DNA from: Lactarius indigo
Lineage: Eukaryota > Basidiomycota > Agaricomycetes > Russulales > Russulaceae
Length of the DNA stretch: 64,000 nucleotides
Assembly (NCBI GenBank): GCA_025766275.1
Contig: JAFKAC010000059.1
Location: 62,001-126,000 of the forward strand
Direction: 5' to 3'
The position numbers and the translations under genes are program-made. This document shows positions 1 to 12,335 of this stretch, piece by piece. Every line of letters begins with the position of its first letter. Positions within the stretch are counted from its first letter, which is position 1. Under the pieces are notes generated by a model. The model ran no database searches. It saw nothing but the letters and a program-made list of their open reading frames with translations, and was not told the origin of the DNA.

Positions 1-877
1 CCGTAGGGGGTGGAGGGGGCGGGACGGCCGTCGGATTGGGGGCATCCCATGTGCCCTGAGGGACGCGCGACGCGGCGGCTGCGTTGCCGAAGCCTGTGGA
101 GCGGATGGGCGGTGCCGATGGGGTCGCGGAGACTGCGGCGGGACGCGGGGCAGAAGGGACTGCGGGCTTGGGCGGCGCGGGAGGCGCTGCACTGCGTAGA
201 GCGGCGATATCGACCTTCCCTACGGGTGTGTAGTTCGTGCCGACAGGCGCGATGGGCTCGAATTTTCGGGCTTGCTCGTTGTGTGCTGAGTACCTCGCGC
301 CGGACGCGGACTCGACTCGCGACATGATGAGAGATGGCGTCACATCGGACTTTTAGGGCCAACTCAGAAATTACGACGTGTAGTAGAACAGGTGGGATCG
401 GTGACGGACCTCATTGCGTGCGCTGATCACGACATGCGTTCCGCGGAAGAAGCGGGCAACGGCAGACGAGTGTGTGTGGAGCAGACCCTTCTTCGCCTCT
501 GGAACACCATCTCCGCACCAGTTAATCTGCACGTACTTGGGGAGATTGCTCTGATCATACGGATTAAGCTCTTGAGGCTTCCTGAGGTGCCTAATCTGCA
601 CTTACATTCGGGTCCGTCACGCGAGCAAATGCATACTGAATCCTGCAGCGAGACGGTGAGAATTAGGTGGAGAGTGAGAAAAAAGATAAAGGGGTGCGCG
701 CCTGCCGTCTGAGAACTCTTCTTCGAGATCTTCGAGGCCATTACCGGTTGACTGCACCCTAAGATCATTGGAAGCCTTCTCATAGGTGAGGATGAGCCAG
801 TCTATCCCGCGTGCATTGACTACATCTTGATATGCTTTTGTGATGTCCGGGCTGGATAAATTGACCTGTAGTGACAT
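1..877 (-). CDS. abp1: Abp1/drebrin-like actin-binding protein, 5' part (cut by window edge)
   Basis: Actin-binding protein of cortical actin patches and endocytosis. I model exons 877-702, 642-606, 550-410 and 349-<1, all in phase. The first three encode an N-terminal ADF-H (cofilin-like) domain that starts MSLQVNLSSPDI and includes LPKYVQINWCGDGVPEAKKG, close to the family consensus. Exon 4 has the linker motif APVGTNYTPVGKVDI seen in basidiomycete Abp1, then a Pro/Ala-rich stretch. The C-terminal SH3 domain expected in this family would lie beyond base 1. Intron 1 (701-643) must be GC-AG: no GT donor exists between the last plausible coding bases and the acceptor region. What is seen is the ADF-H domain and linker; identity as Abp1 is inferred from family architecture. 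Confidence 0.85.
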
Positions 878-1848
878 ACCCACGGTCGCTCTGTTTGTGA
901 TTAGCAGGACAAGACGAGACAAAGACTCGGATCTGATCACTCCTGCCTACACGGCCCGGGCGGGATAAGACAAGCTACGATCCTGACTACGATTCAACAC
1001 TACGTCTGCAGCTAAAATACCTCGAAGGATCCACACCCCCTCAACTCCTCAACGGAAAGCCAATGTTGGAGGTGATGAACCACCGGCTTCGAATAGTTTG
1101 GACGAATGATTTTGAGTCCGCACAGATCAACGATGAGGTACTTTTAACCTGCGCACAATTCGACTGTGCTACGTTGTGGGAACGTCTCCACAAACTTTTA
1201 GTCATATACAGAACATCTTCAGTAGATAGGAATTTTGAGCAAAGAAGCCGATGACCCCTGTTTCATGACCGTTACATCCTCATTTCGTTCTTTGCCGGCC
1301 AAGCTCTGTATTCTGTCGTCTTTAGAAAGGAGAAAAAAAACCAATAGAACAACTGCGTAAACCCAAATATCTCCAAATTATCCTGCCACAGTATCTAGAC
1401 CCGTCCGTTTGACTAGTCGGATCATTGATCCCTAGCCTGTGCAAGGAACGCCATCGTCCAAGACTGGTGGTGAGCAGTGTTTCACGTCGTGCAATTGCTG
1501 GTGTTCGAAGCTATCGACAAAGAGATCCTAAAGGTGGCAGAGACGCCGGAGTACGGGGAGAGTTGATAGTGATAAGTGACTCGACATAGCATTCGGGTTT
1601 GATGGTGTGTTTGGTCCCTTCGGTGACCGAAGTGTGAATATGAGGATTCATGAAATAATTTTGATGACCGATCACGGAGTATGCTCGTTCGAGCGAACGC
1701 GAGTCCTATAATTCTATCGAGTAACCGAAGGTATCGCCTTGTAAGGTGTTGTACTAGCACGATGAATGTAGTTCAGTCTGCAGAACCCCGACGTCGGCCC
1801 GACAAATAGTATAGCATCAAATTTTGACACGACAGAGACGAGTGAGAT
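878..1848. other. intergenic spacer, no gene recognised
   Basis: Lies between the start of the Abp1-like gene and the end of the transporter gene, both on the minus strand, so it must hold the Abp1-like promoter and the transporter 3' UTR. Open frames here are short and match no family I recognise. Confidence 0.5.
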
Positions 1849-3696
1849 TCACAGTCTGGTAATCAACATGGCGATCAACGCATATCCCACCATTGCGGGA
1901 GGCGCGACGAGACAGTAGGACCAGAAAATAGTGCGGCTTATAAGACGCTCGAAAGCATCGCTTGTAGATTGCGTGATCTTCCAGAGCAGAGATTAACACC
2001 GAACAACAGCGAGCCGCCAAAATAAAAGGACCTACCTGAGCGAGAGTCAACGCGGGCGGCGATGCCAGGAGAAGCACGTGGCTCAGTATGAAAACGGGAC
2101 TGCAGGTGGGATATCAGCACGTTTTGACAGATTGGCAACGAGGGATGCGCACTCTTGAAATACACGCGGGTAGCCCTGGAGTTGGCCGAACACCACAAGC
2201 GGAAGTAGCAGTGCGGGTGCAACCACCATACGGGCGAGTATGGACACGAAGACGGTCCTCCCCTCGCCCCTATTTCGGGCTTGTGTTGCGCGTAATGGTG
2301 TGCCCCTGTCCTCCTTCCACCTCCCTAGACGGAAAAGCTTGCGGAAACTGCCCACGAGAGATGCTTGTTGCTGCCCATTTAGCCCGGAGGAGGGCAACTC
2401 GGACTTGTCCGGAGGGCGATGAAAATACGCGCCAAGTACGACCAGCGTAAGAGGGATTGAGCAGTCGCCCGCCTGGGAGATGGCATCACGAATGGGACGC
2501 AGGCGCACCCCGAGCACGTGTTGCAAAGGCTGGTTAAGGGCAACAATGAGGGACAGGACAGATGCCCATAGGGGTGGCGTCATGAAATCTGTCACATTGC
2601 TCCAGACCGAGCGTCCTATGCGCACAGCTCGCTGCACTAACGTGAGAGGAGGTCGAGACCACGCTGGTCTAGGTGCATCGTCGTCCCAAGGGCTCAGGTA
2701 AGAATCTGAATCTGAAACGACTTCAACTTCGGTGTTGTCCTGGCTAGCACTGTAGACTCCAACGACGGCATGGTGCTGTAGACCATCACATTCTCCAGCG
2801 TCTCCACTCACTGAACCAATCTCATCGATTAGCGGCGAAATGGACCCGGTCTCGTCCGGGGGAACCGCCTTGGAAAGTAAGTGGACCCCATAACTCCAGC
2901 GAAGCTGCGACCGTCATGGGATAAGTCACGGCACAACGGCAAAGCGACAAACTGACAAACTGTCCCATAGTTCCGCAAAGGAGCAGATAGGTGATCGCAC
3001 GCCCCACTATTGCGTCCAGGGTATCATCTTGACCCCACTGGAGCCCCGGAACTGTGACCGCAAGCGATTGAAGAAGGGCGACGGGGAGAGAATTTGAGTT
3101 CATGATCATAGCTGCGGCCATGGCGAAGTTTCTGTCAGGATGAGGGTATTGAGCCTTGATTGCTATCAGAGACGATTGGAATGAGGCGTACCGATGTGGG
3201 CGGTCGAGTTTGAGTAGTGACCCGAGTAGCCATGCCACGCCCAATGAGACGCCGCTAACAAGCGCGAAGAAGATCGGTATGACCCAAAGCTCTCGTAATT
3301 TATCTGGAAACGTGATGGGAGTCGGGAAAGCTAGTCAAGCGAAGGTACTGACGCACCTGGTGACAGAGAAAAGGCAACTTTAGAAAACAGCAGGCATGGC
3401 GTGAAGAAATTCACATTGATGACGTTCAGTTGCTACCAATGGCATGAGGAACTATAACAATCGAGACGAAAAAAAAGTCACACTTTCTGGGTTCTCTTGT
3501 CCAAAAGGCCTCTCCAGGAAAGATAATAACCAGAAATGGACACGAGAATGACTTGGGCAATGGACTAGGATGGTGGCGGGAAGAGATATGAGGGACTCGG
3601 AACAGCATAGAACTCGGCACTCACGCTGCAGACAGTCTGAAAGAGTGGCCAAATCGGCGTCGCCTCTGTGGTCGTGAACGTCCCGAGTGAGTGCAT
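1849..3696 (-). CDS. Auxin efflux carrier (AEC) family membrane transporter
   Basis: Predicted transporter of the AEC/PIN-like family, 486 aa from eight exons: 3696-3625, 3564-3484, 3432-3357, 3303-3192, 3131-2957, 2904-2153, 2099-2036, 1977-1849. Phases agree at every junction. The N-terminal bundle carries NFFTPCLLFSKVAF and SGVSLGVAWLLGSLLKL, followed by NFAMAAAMIMNSNSLPVAL. A long hydrophilic loop follows (about residues 200-260, Asp/Ser/Pro-rich). The C-terminal bundle carries PPLWASVLSLIVALNQPLQH, then SIPLTLVVLGAYF and LLLASPPALTLAQ, typical of fungal AEC members. The protein ends in a hydrophobic helix and TRL. Fungal AEC members are mostly uncharacterised and may sit in the ER or plasma membrane; substrate unknown. 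The start at 3696 is the first ATG that splices into the conserved N-terminal helix. Confidence 0.88.
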
Positions 3697-4630
3697 GGGG
3701 CCAGAATCAAAGTCCACAAGTAAGGAGTGTGGCCAACACGACTACTTGAACACTGGGCAAAACATCGTGTAGAAAACAATAATCGCTTCAAATAAGTAGC
3801 ACTTGCCTGTGTCACATGAACCAATTACAACAAACTTGGCTCATGTGGTCCAACGCAGTTAATGTCGCCTACTTTGGAACGAAGATAGAGCGGCCTGGAT
3901 GTGATGTCTGCCAGAGGTACGTCTCCAAATGGGTAGCGCGTTCTGACAAAGCCTGGCCAACCGAAGAAGGGCCGGGTGTCATACACTGTAACTGGAAACG
4001 GACAAGGAAATGGATATAATGTACTCAGACTCGGAAGGTGCTCGGCATGATGCCCGGTTACTCGGCGATTTCAATGTAGACGTAGAGCTTGACGTAGACT
4101 CTCCACTTTACACTTTTCAGTTACATTGACAGGCTAATGTATCCCAACTTTTCAGGTGTCTCTTACTTGCGGCAATTAATTACTGAGGACGACTTCAAAT
4201 TCAAGATTCTCAAAAACATGCTTGCCAGTGAAAACATGATGTCATGATCTAATGGACCTGCCCATAAAAAAAGTCCCCGATGCTGGCTGAGGCAGCAGCC
4301 AACTTCCATGATCCATTATTTCAGTTTCAGAAGCTCTAATTCATTGTGTTATTTGATTGTATTTTGCTTGACAGTCCCCTTACTATTCCAGAAAAGGATA
4401 CAGTAAGGCCATACCATTCATATCAATCACGCCTGTCGAAATTTTGGGCTTTCATAACATTGGACTTGGGCCACCAAGTCTCGGAATACAATCCGTCTTG
4501 CATCAGCATATTCTTACATTGACTATTTACAAAATTCTGAGCCTTTATCTAGGAAAAGGCTATGTGTCGCAGGAGCCCTAAAAAGTAGGAAGGGCCGTCG
4601 CTTAGGATATGTAAAAAAAAAAAACAAAGG
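3697..4630. other. intergenic spacer, no gene recognised
   Basis: Lies between the transporter start and the cytidine deaminase stop, both on the minus strand. Short open frames only; no family motif, RNA gene or repeat recognised. A/T runs occur near 4610-4625 next to the deaminase stop codon. Confidence 0.5.
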
Positions 4631-5337
<707 letters not shown>

Positions 5338-5583
5338 TCAAAGATGACTCGAGAGAAGATGGGTGCGCAAGTGGATGATCCCGTGATTTGAATCTAATCA
5401 GCTTTTGGATCCGAGCCACTGGCACTAGATGACACGAAACAATATTTTCTTCTGTACGTTTTTTGCAGGACCTGAGACGAAAGCAGTGGCACCGCTCGTC
5501 ACCCTATCATCCAACGGTTGGTTGAAGACAGCTATGGTGTCAGCCCCTTGGAAGTTGGAACAACTCGCCACTGAACATACTTA

Positions 5584-5700
5584 GACAGTGCCGCGTCCTG
5601 GGTTTAAGCCAGGGATGGTTTCATTGAGGCTCCCGGGGCCGTAGCCGTACGGCCAGAGGTTGAGGAAGGTAAGCGGGACTTCCGTTGTGTTGCGAAAGAG
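5584..5700 (-). pseudogene. relic of a sedolisin (S53 peptidase) C-terminus, copy 1
   Basis: Minus-strand translation gives FLNLWPYGYGPGSLNETIPG, then LNPGRG and a stop. This aligns with the segment [16 protein letters not shown]...SNPGC of the full sedolisin at 52028-54041. Only the last part of the catalytic domain survives, without the Ser motif or prodomain. It is a fragment of a former peptidase gene. Confidence 0.6.
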
Positions 5701-5866
5701 GGTATAGTCGGGTTTTCCCGGATAATGCGCCATTAAAACTACAGAATAAACATTTCGGTATGACTTATGTCAATACTACTCTGTACCACAAGTATTTACA
5801 ATCATTCGGTTCATGGACGGGTGACTTTGACCCGAGACCTGTGACTTATTGAGCCCACAGATCAGC

Positions 5867-6005
5867 CAAAATGGACAGACACAAGTCTGGCAGAACGGAC
5901 GGGATCCCATTCAATGACAGCGGAAAATCCATCGGCGTTGCACCCTCGTGGGTTCTGGCACCGAGGTTCCGAGCCAGAGGCGATGTCATTGAACCCTCCT
6001 GGTTG
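5867..6005 (-). pseudogene. relic of a sedolisin (S53 peptidase) C-terminus, copy 2
   Basis: Minus-strand translation gives GFNDIASGSEPRC, then NADGF, EWDPVR and VSVHFG followed by a stop. This matches [23 protein letters not shown] and VSLHFD at the C-terminus of the sedolisin at 52028-54041. It overlaps in content with relic 1, so at least two paralogues have decayed here. Confidence 0.65.
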
Positions 6006-6311
6006 TCTCCATGTGGTCAGGGCCTCAAAGCAGGAGCTCGTTGGACAGCATAGAAAGGAAGAGGGAAAGACATACAGGTGCCACGCAGCTCGTACATACC
6101 GCGAGATGTTGCACTTGAGCGAAGATGTCAGGGTAGTCGCAGCTCTCGAAGTGCTGGACGAATCACGGAGTAAGAACTCGTCAGATCACGGTAGCAAATA
6201 TACTTGTAGAGGCCGTCATATCGGCTGCCGAGATTTTTGTGGTCCACACCAGATTTGATAAGGCGCTTCCTTGCCGTCCCTTCCCATCCAAGTCTCGTCT
6301 CGTGTCAAGTT

Positions 6312-7136
6312 ATGCACTCACAATTCCGTATCGTAGTAGCGACTGGCTCGCTCCCTTGTACTCATGGTCACCTTCACACTTTCGTGGGCCATGCACGGCT
6401 CGCGTCCACTTCCGCCTCCTCTTCCACGTCGCCTCCCTTTCCCTTCCCAACCCACCGCAACCCGACCCCACACCAGATCTTCCATCTCTCCCCAGGTGCC
6501 TCCCAAGCCGACATCAAAGCACGATGTACGTCCGTCTCTCACACCCACCTCTCGCCCACCAGCCGACACATATATATGGCAGATTACGAACTCGCCCGGA
6601 CATTCCACCCCGACGCGCCGGCAGCACAAGTGCTCCCCGCGACGGTGCGCCACGCGCGCTTCCACGCCGTCACCAGAGCATACGACGTCCTTCGTGGAAA
6701 ATCGCACGCCTCCTTCGGAGCGGATGGCGATGACACATATGCCACCGAGCTCGCCCGGCGGAGACGCCAGCATGTCCACCGGCAGGCGTACCGCCGGCGG
6801 GCGGCGGCAGACTTCGCGGAGGCTGCGGGCGTGGGCGGGGCGGACGAGGCATGGAAGGACCAGTTGATTATCATCGTCGGGCTCGCTGTGCGCACACCGT
6901 CTTCCTCCCCTTCCTTCCCCTGACGTCACCACTCGACTTATGTGTAGTCCCTCGTGGTGGGCTTCCTGCCCACATTGCTGTCGCTACACACGATTCCTGA
7001 TGCGCGGCACCGCGCTGCGTCCGCAAACCTGGCGCGGGCTCGTGCGGACGCACGGACTTTTGGAGACGAGCGGCGCGCTGCAATTCGTGCGCGCGTAGCT
7101 GAGGATAGAGCGCACAAGGAGGAACCTTCGTTGTAA
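6312..7136 (+). CDS. J-domain (DnaJ-like) protein with C-terminal membrane segment
   Basis: J-domain cochaperone that would stimulate an Hsp70. Exons 6312-6525, 6583-6887 and 6948-7136 join in phase to 235 aa. The J domain reads HQIFHLSPGASQADIKARYY, then ELARTFHPDAP, so the essential HPD tripeptide is present, followed by FHAVTRAYDVLRG. The first splice restores helix II exactly across the intron. The middle is Arg/Ala-rich. The second splice builds one hydrophobic helix, LIIIVGLA joined to SLVVGFLPTLLSL, followed by a basic, charged C-terminus. The Ser/Thr/Arg-containing N-terminus could be a mitochondrial presequence, but this is not certain. Localisation and Hsp70 partner are unknown. The start is the ATG at 6312; an upstream start is not excluded. 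It converges on the Tgs1 gene 95 bp away. Confidence 0.8.
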
Positions 7137-7231
7137 TATACGTGTACCAATCGCACCATAGATAGATCATTGCATCTGCATACTTAACATTGTTACTTTT
7201 TGTTTGTCTGCACAAAAGTTGAACGGGCATT

Positions 7232-8291
<1,060 letters not shown>

Positions 8292-8325
8292 AGTATGATA
8301 CAGTACGGCAAGAAAAAAATTGAGA

Positions 8326-8399
8326 TGGCCAACGTGGGGATCGAACCCAAGACCTTCGCGTTATTAGCACGACGCTCTAACCAACTGAGCTAGTCGGCC
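8326..8399 (-). tRNA. tRNA-Ile (anticodon AAU)
   Basis: A complete cloverleaf reads on the minus strand: acceptor GGCCGAC pairs with GTTGGCC plus discriminator A, D-arm TAGCTCAGTTGGTTAGAGC, anticodon loop CTAATAA in a 5-bp stem, and T-loop TTCGATC. No intron is present. Eukaryotic A34 is expected to be edited to inosine to read AUU/AUC/AUA. Poly-T (minus strand) follows soon after the 3' end, as expected for RNA polymerase III termination. Confidence 0.97.
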
Positions 8400-8893
8400 A
8401 GTGAAATTATTTTATTCCTTTAGCACTCAAAAGAGGTCGCACGTGATGAGCGCCTGAATGCATACTCCTCGCACCTCGGGATCCCAACCACGATTCATCC
8501 CAACAACCAAGCCAAACTCTTGATTGACACCAAGGTACCCAGGATAACGGGCTGCACCCTGAACTTTGTGAGCGCGGAAGGAGGGGCGACTGGTTGATTC
8601 GAAGTTAGAAGATGTAGTATGCTGTAACTTGTCGTAAAAAGCTCCCGTGCAGCAGTCAGGCTCACCAAGTTCGAGTTTATTTTCTGAGAGCCCAAGAAAG
8701 GCTTTCTTCTGAAATGGCAAAGCGACCTCAAAACGTCGTCACTCGATCTCTGAGTCTGTATCACAGTCTCTGAAACACAGAACGGCGCCATTGTATGATA
8801 TAGGCACAACCACGAGTTTTGCTGTTACAGCACGAGCGGTCGCCGCATGACGTTGTGCCTCCTGTCGGAAGCCCCGGGGGAAAGCGAGGAGGT
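8400..8893. other. intergenic spacer, no gene recognised
   Basis: Lies between tRNA-Ile and the FAD oxidoreductase. A 97-codon minus-strand open frame (8427-8720) has no recognisable domain. The region must hold the oxidoreductase promoter. Confidence 0.4.
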
Positions 8894-10834
8894 ATGGACA
8901 CCGTGTTTCGTACACCTTCAACCATGACACGCGTCAACACCCTGGTCCTCGGCCTAGTCATCGTCATGGGGAACTCGGCGGCTTTCTCACCGTGGAGTCC
9001 CCATAATCCATTACAAGAGCCTTTTCAGACCGTCCCTTCGTTGCCCTCGGGATCGTTCCCTGTACACAATGCCACGCACTCGTTCTGGATGGCGGGCGCT
9101 CCTGGTGTAAACCCCCTTGCCCGCGAGGGCAGTAGTGGGCCCCTTACAACCGACGCAGATGTCTGCATTATTGGCTCAGGAATCACTGGTGTATCGGTGG
9201 CGTATCACCTTTCTGAGTTGTTGAAGAAGGGCAGTGAGACACGGTCAGATCCACTGAGCGTCGTCATCTTGGAAGCACGGGACTTTTGTGAGCTCCCTTC
9301 TCACCTTCTGAACGTAACACTTATTGGGTTTTTCCTTAAAGGTTCTGGGGCAACAGGTGCTGTACGTGGCGCTGGCTGTGATTGACGCTCATGTTTGTGC
9401 CTCTAGGTCGAAATGGGGGCCACCTTTCGGCGCACAATTTTTTGGGTTTCGTGAGTGACACAGCAAAATGGGGGATCTTCGATGCAATCAAGTCAGTCCG
9501 CATTGAAGAACACGTCGTTGACGCGATTACAAAGCTCGTAAAAGATGCGAGGCTGGAGAACGAAGTCGACCTTATTGAGGGGGTGCGCACGAACCTTTTC
9601 TTTACGAACGAGGAGGAAGCAAAGACCCGGGGCGAGTACGAGGCTGCAAAAGCAGCGGGGATTGATGTCTCCGTTGTAGAGTGGCTCTCTCAAAGCGAGG
9701 TCGAAAAGGTACGCCGGGCACTAGTCACTTGCGGCGGCCATTCTATCCCCGTAGCCTTAATCACCCTCGCAGACATACGGAGCGCACTATCCTGCCGTGC
9801 GCATCCCGGGAAACACTATATGGCCTCTCAAGCTCGTCACCCAGCTGTTCAAGCTTGCACAGAACGCCTCAGAGGCTTTCACCCTCAAGCTGCATACCCA
9901 CACGCCTGTGACGGCTGTCAAGCGGTCCTCCGCCGAGTACGGCAATGCGCGGCGCTGGACACTAGAGACGCCACGTGGGTCCGTGGGATGCACGCACGTT
10001 GTGCACGCGACAAACGCGTATGCGTCTAGCTTGCTCCCGCAGCTCGCCGGGCGCACTGGCATCGTGCCGACACGCGGGCAGGTCATCGCGGTCCGTGCGG
10101 CTGTGCCCGCGCGGGAACTCACGCTGTCGGGTTTCACGGCTGACCACAGGAGGGACTACTGGTTTGTGCGCCCGGGCTCGGCGCCTGACGAGCGCCCGCT
10201 TGTTATTCTCGGTGGCAACCGTCTTGCGGAGGGCGGCGCGCGGGATGCGACGACGGACGACTCGGTCATAGACCCCATCATTGGGAAACGGCTCAGGGAG
10301 TACCTGCCGGAGGTATTCCCAGGGAAATTTGAGAGTGGCGTAGAGCCGGAGATGGAATGGGTGCGTAGTGGTACTGATCGTTGATCGTGCCTTTCATAAC
10401 TTTCCGCTGCCTGGCAGACGGGCATCATGGGCTTTACGGAGCTCGGGGACCCATTTGTACGTTCACATGCTTTTTTTCCCCCCGCAAGCTATTCCATCAA
10501 CTGCCTCCCCTGCTGCTGTAGGTTGGACCCGTGCTAAACCGATTCGATATCGGAGGAGTGCCTTATGAAGGACAGTACATCGCTGCCGGATTCACGGGCC
10601 ACGGCATGCCCCGTGCCTTTGGCTGGTTCGTATGCTCTTTCCTGCACGCCCACTCTGGTGACCATGCATCTCAGCGCGGACATTGTGGCCCGAATGATCA
10701 CAGCAAAGATTACCGGCCAAGAGTGGGAGCTACCGTCATGGCTTCCAAGACATTATCTCACAAACCTGGACAACTTTTGGCGCGCGTCTATGGAGGACAT
10801 ACATAACGTAGACGACCGCAATGTGCCTCGCTAG
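8894..10834 (+). CDS. FAD-dependent oxidoreductase, DAO family
   Basis: DAO-fold flavoenzyme (amino-acid oxidase/glycine oxidase superfamily) that would oxidise a C-N bond; substrate unknown. Seven exons: 8894-9287, 9342-9356, 9407-9708, 9773-10360, 10418-10456, 10522-10625, 10675-10834; 533 aa, all phases consistent. Exon 2 is only 15 nt. The FAD-binding Rossmann motif is VCIIGSGITGVSVAYHL with the acidic strand end VVILEARDF; the spliced SGATGRNGGH follows. Further core motifs are THVVHATNAYA, RPLVILGGNR and the C-terminal flavin-contacting YIAAGFTGHGMPRAFG. An alternative start at 8924 gives a more typical hydrophobic N-terminus (VNTLVLGLVIVMGN), so secretion or membrane insertion is possible; the choice of start is uncertain. 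Confidence 0.9.
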
Positions 10835-12335
10835 CTATGGGCTGTAGACTGCTTCCATCCTCCTAGCAATCATTGATACCTTACAAACATCATCTCCGAT
10901 CCTCCGCGGCGCCGTGTACAACCCGATTGTATTGCCCACGATCTGACACCGAGGACGTTAGCCCAGTCGTTTGGAGATATCGTGTATGATATGGCTTGCT
11001 AGTACGCAGGTCGTGGGTACGGTGAGCTTGGGCTTGTTTGCGAACTTGATTAGACTTCCCACGTGTCGACCTAAAAGAAGTTCTGGACCGAGGGTATTCG
11101 CACGTCAACGACCCCATTAGCCCTCAAGGCCTCAAGGATCCCCAAACGCCGTGCCTACTAAGTCGTCGTGACTGCGAGTCCATCTCTTGGCTAGACTGTT
11201 GAATCTGGACATCACTCTCTGGGACATGCAGCCTCGTAGTTATCGCCGTGCCAGGTGACCAACACAAACTTCGACTGCTTCCCTGGGAGATTCCGTAGGT
11301 ATTGCGCCGAATTATACCGCATTGGGCCTAAAGCTGAACTGCGCAGGATCATGCGGGAGGATTCTTCAGCACAAATCGGGGCAGCGCTTATGGCACTCTC
11401 CGTTCTTCAATCGAAACCGCCGAACGTTTCTGATCAAGCGGGCCTACTATTGGGTGTGACTTGCCACGAGATTACCCCACAAGCCAACATGACAGACCAT
11501 TCTTTCACCCGTTCCCTTAACGGGTTTTTGTACCTATCAATCAACGGAGGCGTATCTCTGGAGGTTAAACAGAAGCCACGATTTCCACAAAGAAATGGCA
11601 GATACAGATTGGTAGATTGTTCCAACTGACTTTTCTGGCATAGACAGTTGTGCAGTCCCGGACAGAGGGGCCTCTGCATGACTGATGGAGTGGGGTGACT
11701 GGTACCCGGAGGATTTGCGGCGCCGCGCCTGTCGATCCACGATGCATAATGCATTGATTGCGAAACCCGAGGTCTCGGAAAGTAAGATTCCCAGGCACAC
11801 AAGCCCGATGTTAACTTGATAGACAACATAAGAGATTGACTATTGAGATCGTATCGTTCGGCATTCGACGAATAGACGAGACGCCGTTCCGAAGACTTGG
11901 GTTGTTCTGCTTTCGCGACCTAAACCTTCATTTTCACCACGTATCCCCTTTCCAAATTCGCTCCACCTTCTCTGAGGATTTAGATTTACCGTTAATCTCC
12001 AGCCAAATATGGCCTTTACTGTATGGCCAACTACTGATCACAATTGGCGTTTCTTGAAGTGGCCATTGGCTGCTACGGCCAAATTCCCATTCTGGCAAGT
12101 GCATTCACCGCTTACCACCACCAAGACCACCACCATCACCACCATCACCACTTCCTCACTTCTCGGTTTCTTTACGCCAACGAGGAAGAAACATTGTGGC
12201 AAGTTGGCAAAAGTGTGTCTCTGAGGAGCGAACTGAACCACTCCTTGTCATCACCACTTCGGACCCTGTCGCCGAGGGGGCGGTTCTTCAAGCGCCAATA
12301 ATAGACGCCAGTCCTTGTTCTTCTTCTTTCGAACC
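10835..12335. other. 1.5-kb spacer, no gene recognised; CAC/ATC-rich tract at 12114-12151
   Basis: No open frame here joins into a recognisable protein on either strand; the longest (11255-11629, plus) has no known motif. A degenerate ACC/ATC trinucleotide tract lies at 12114-12151, a little upstream of the RCC1-PHD gene. The 3' UTR of the oxidoreductase and the promoter of the RCC1-PHD gene must lie inside. Confidence 0.45.

Noticed and set aside
12114..12151. His-rich coding exon from the CAC/ATC tract
   Set aside because: No splice or start context links it to a gene; treated as a simple-sequence tract.
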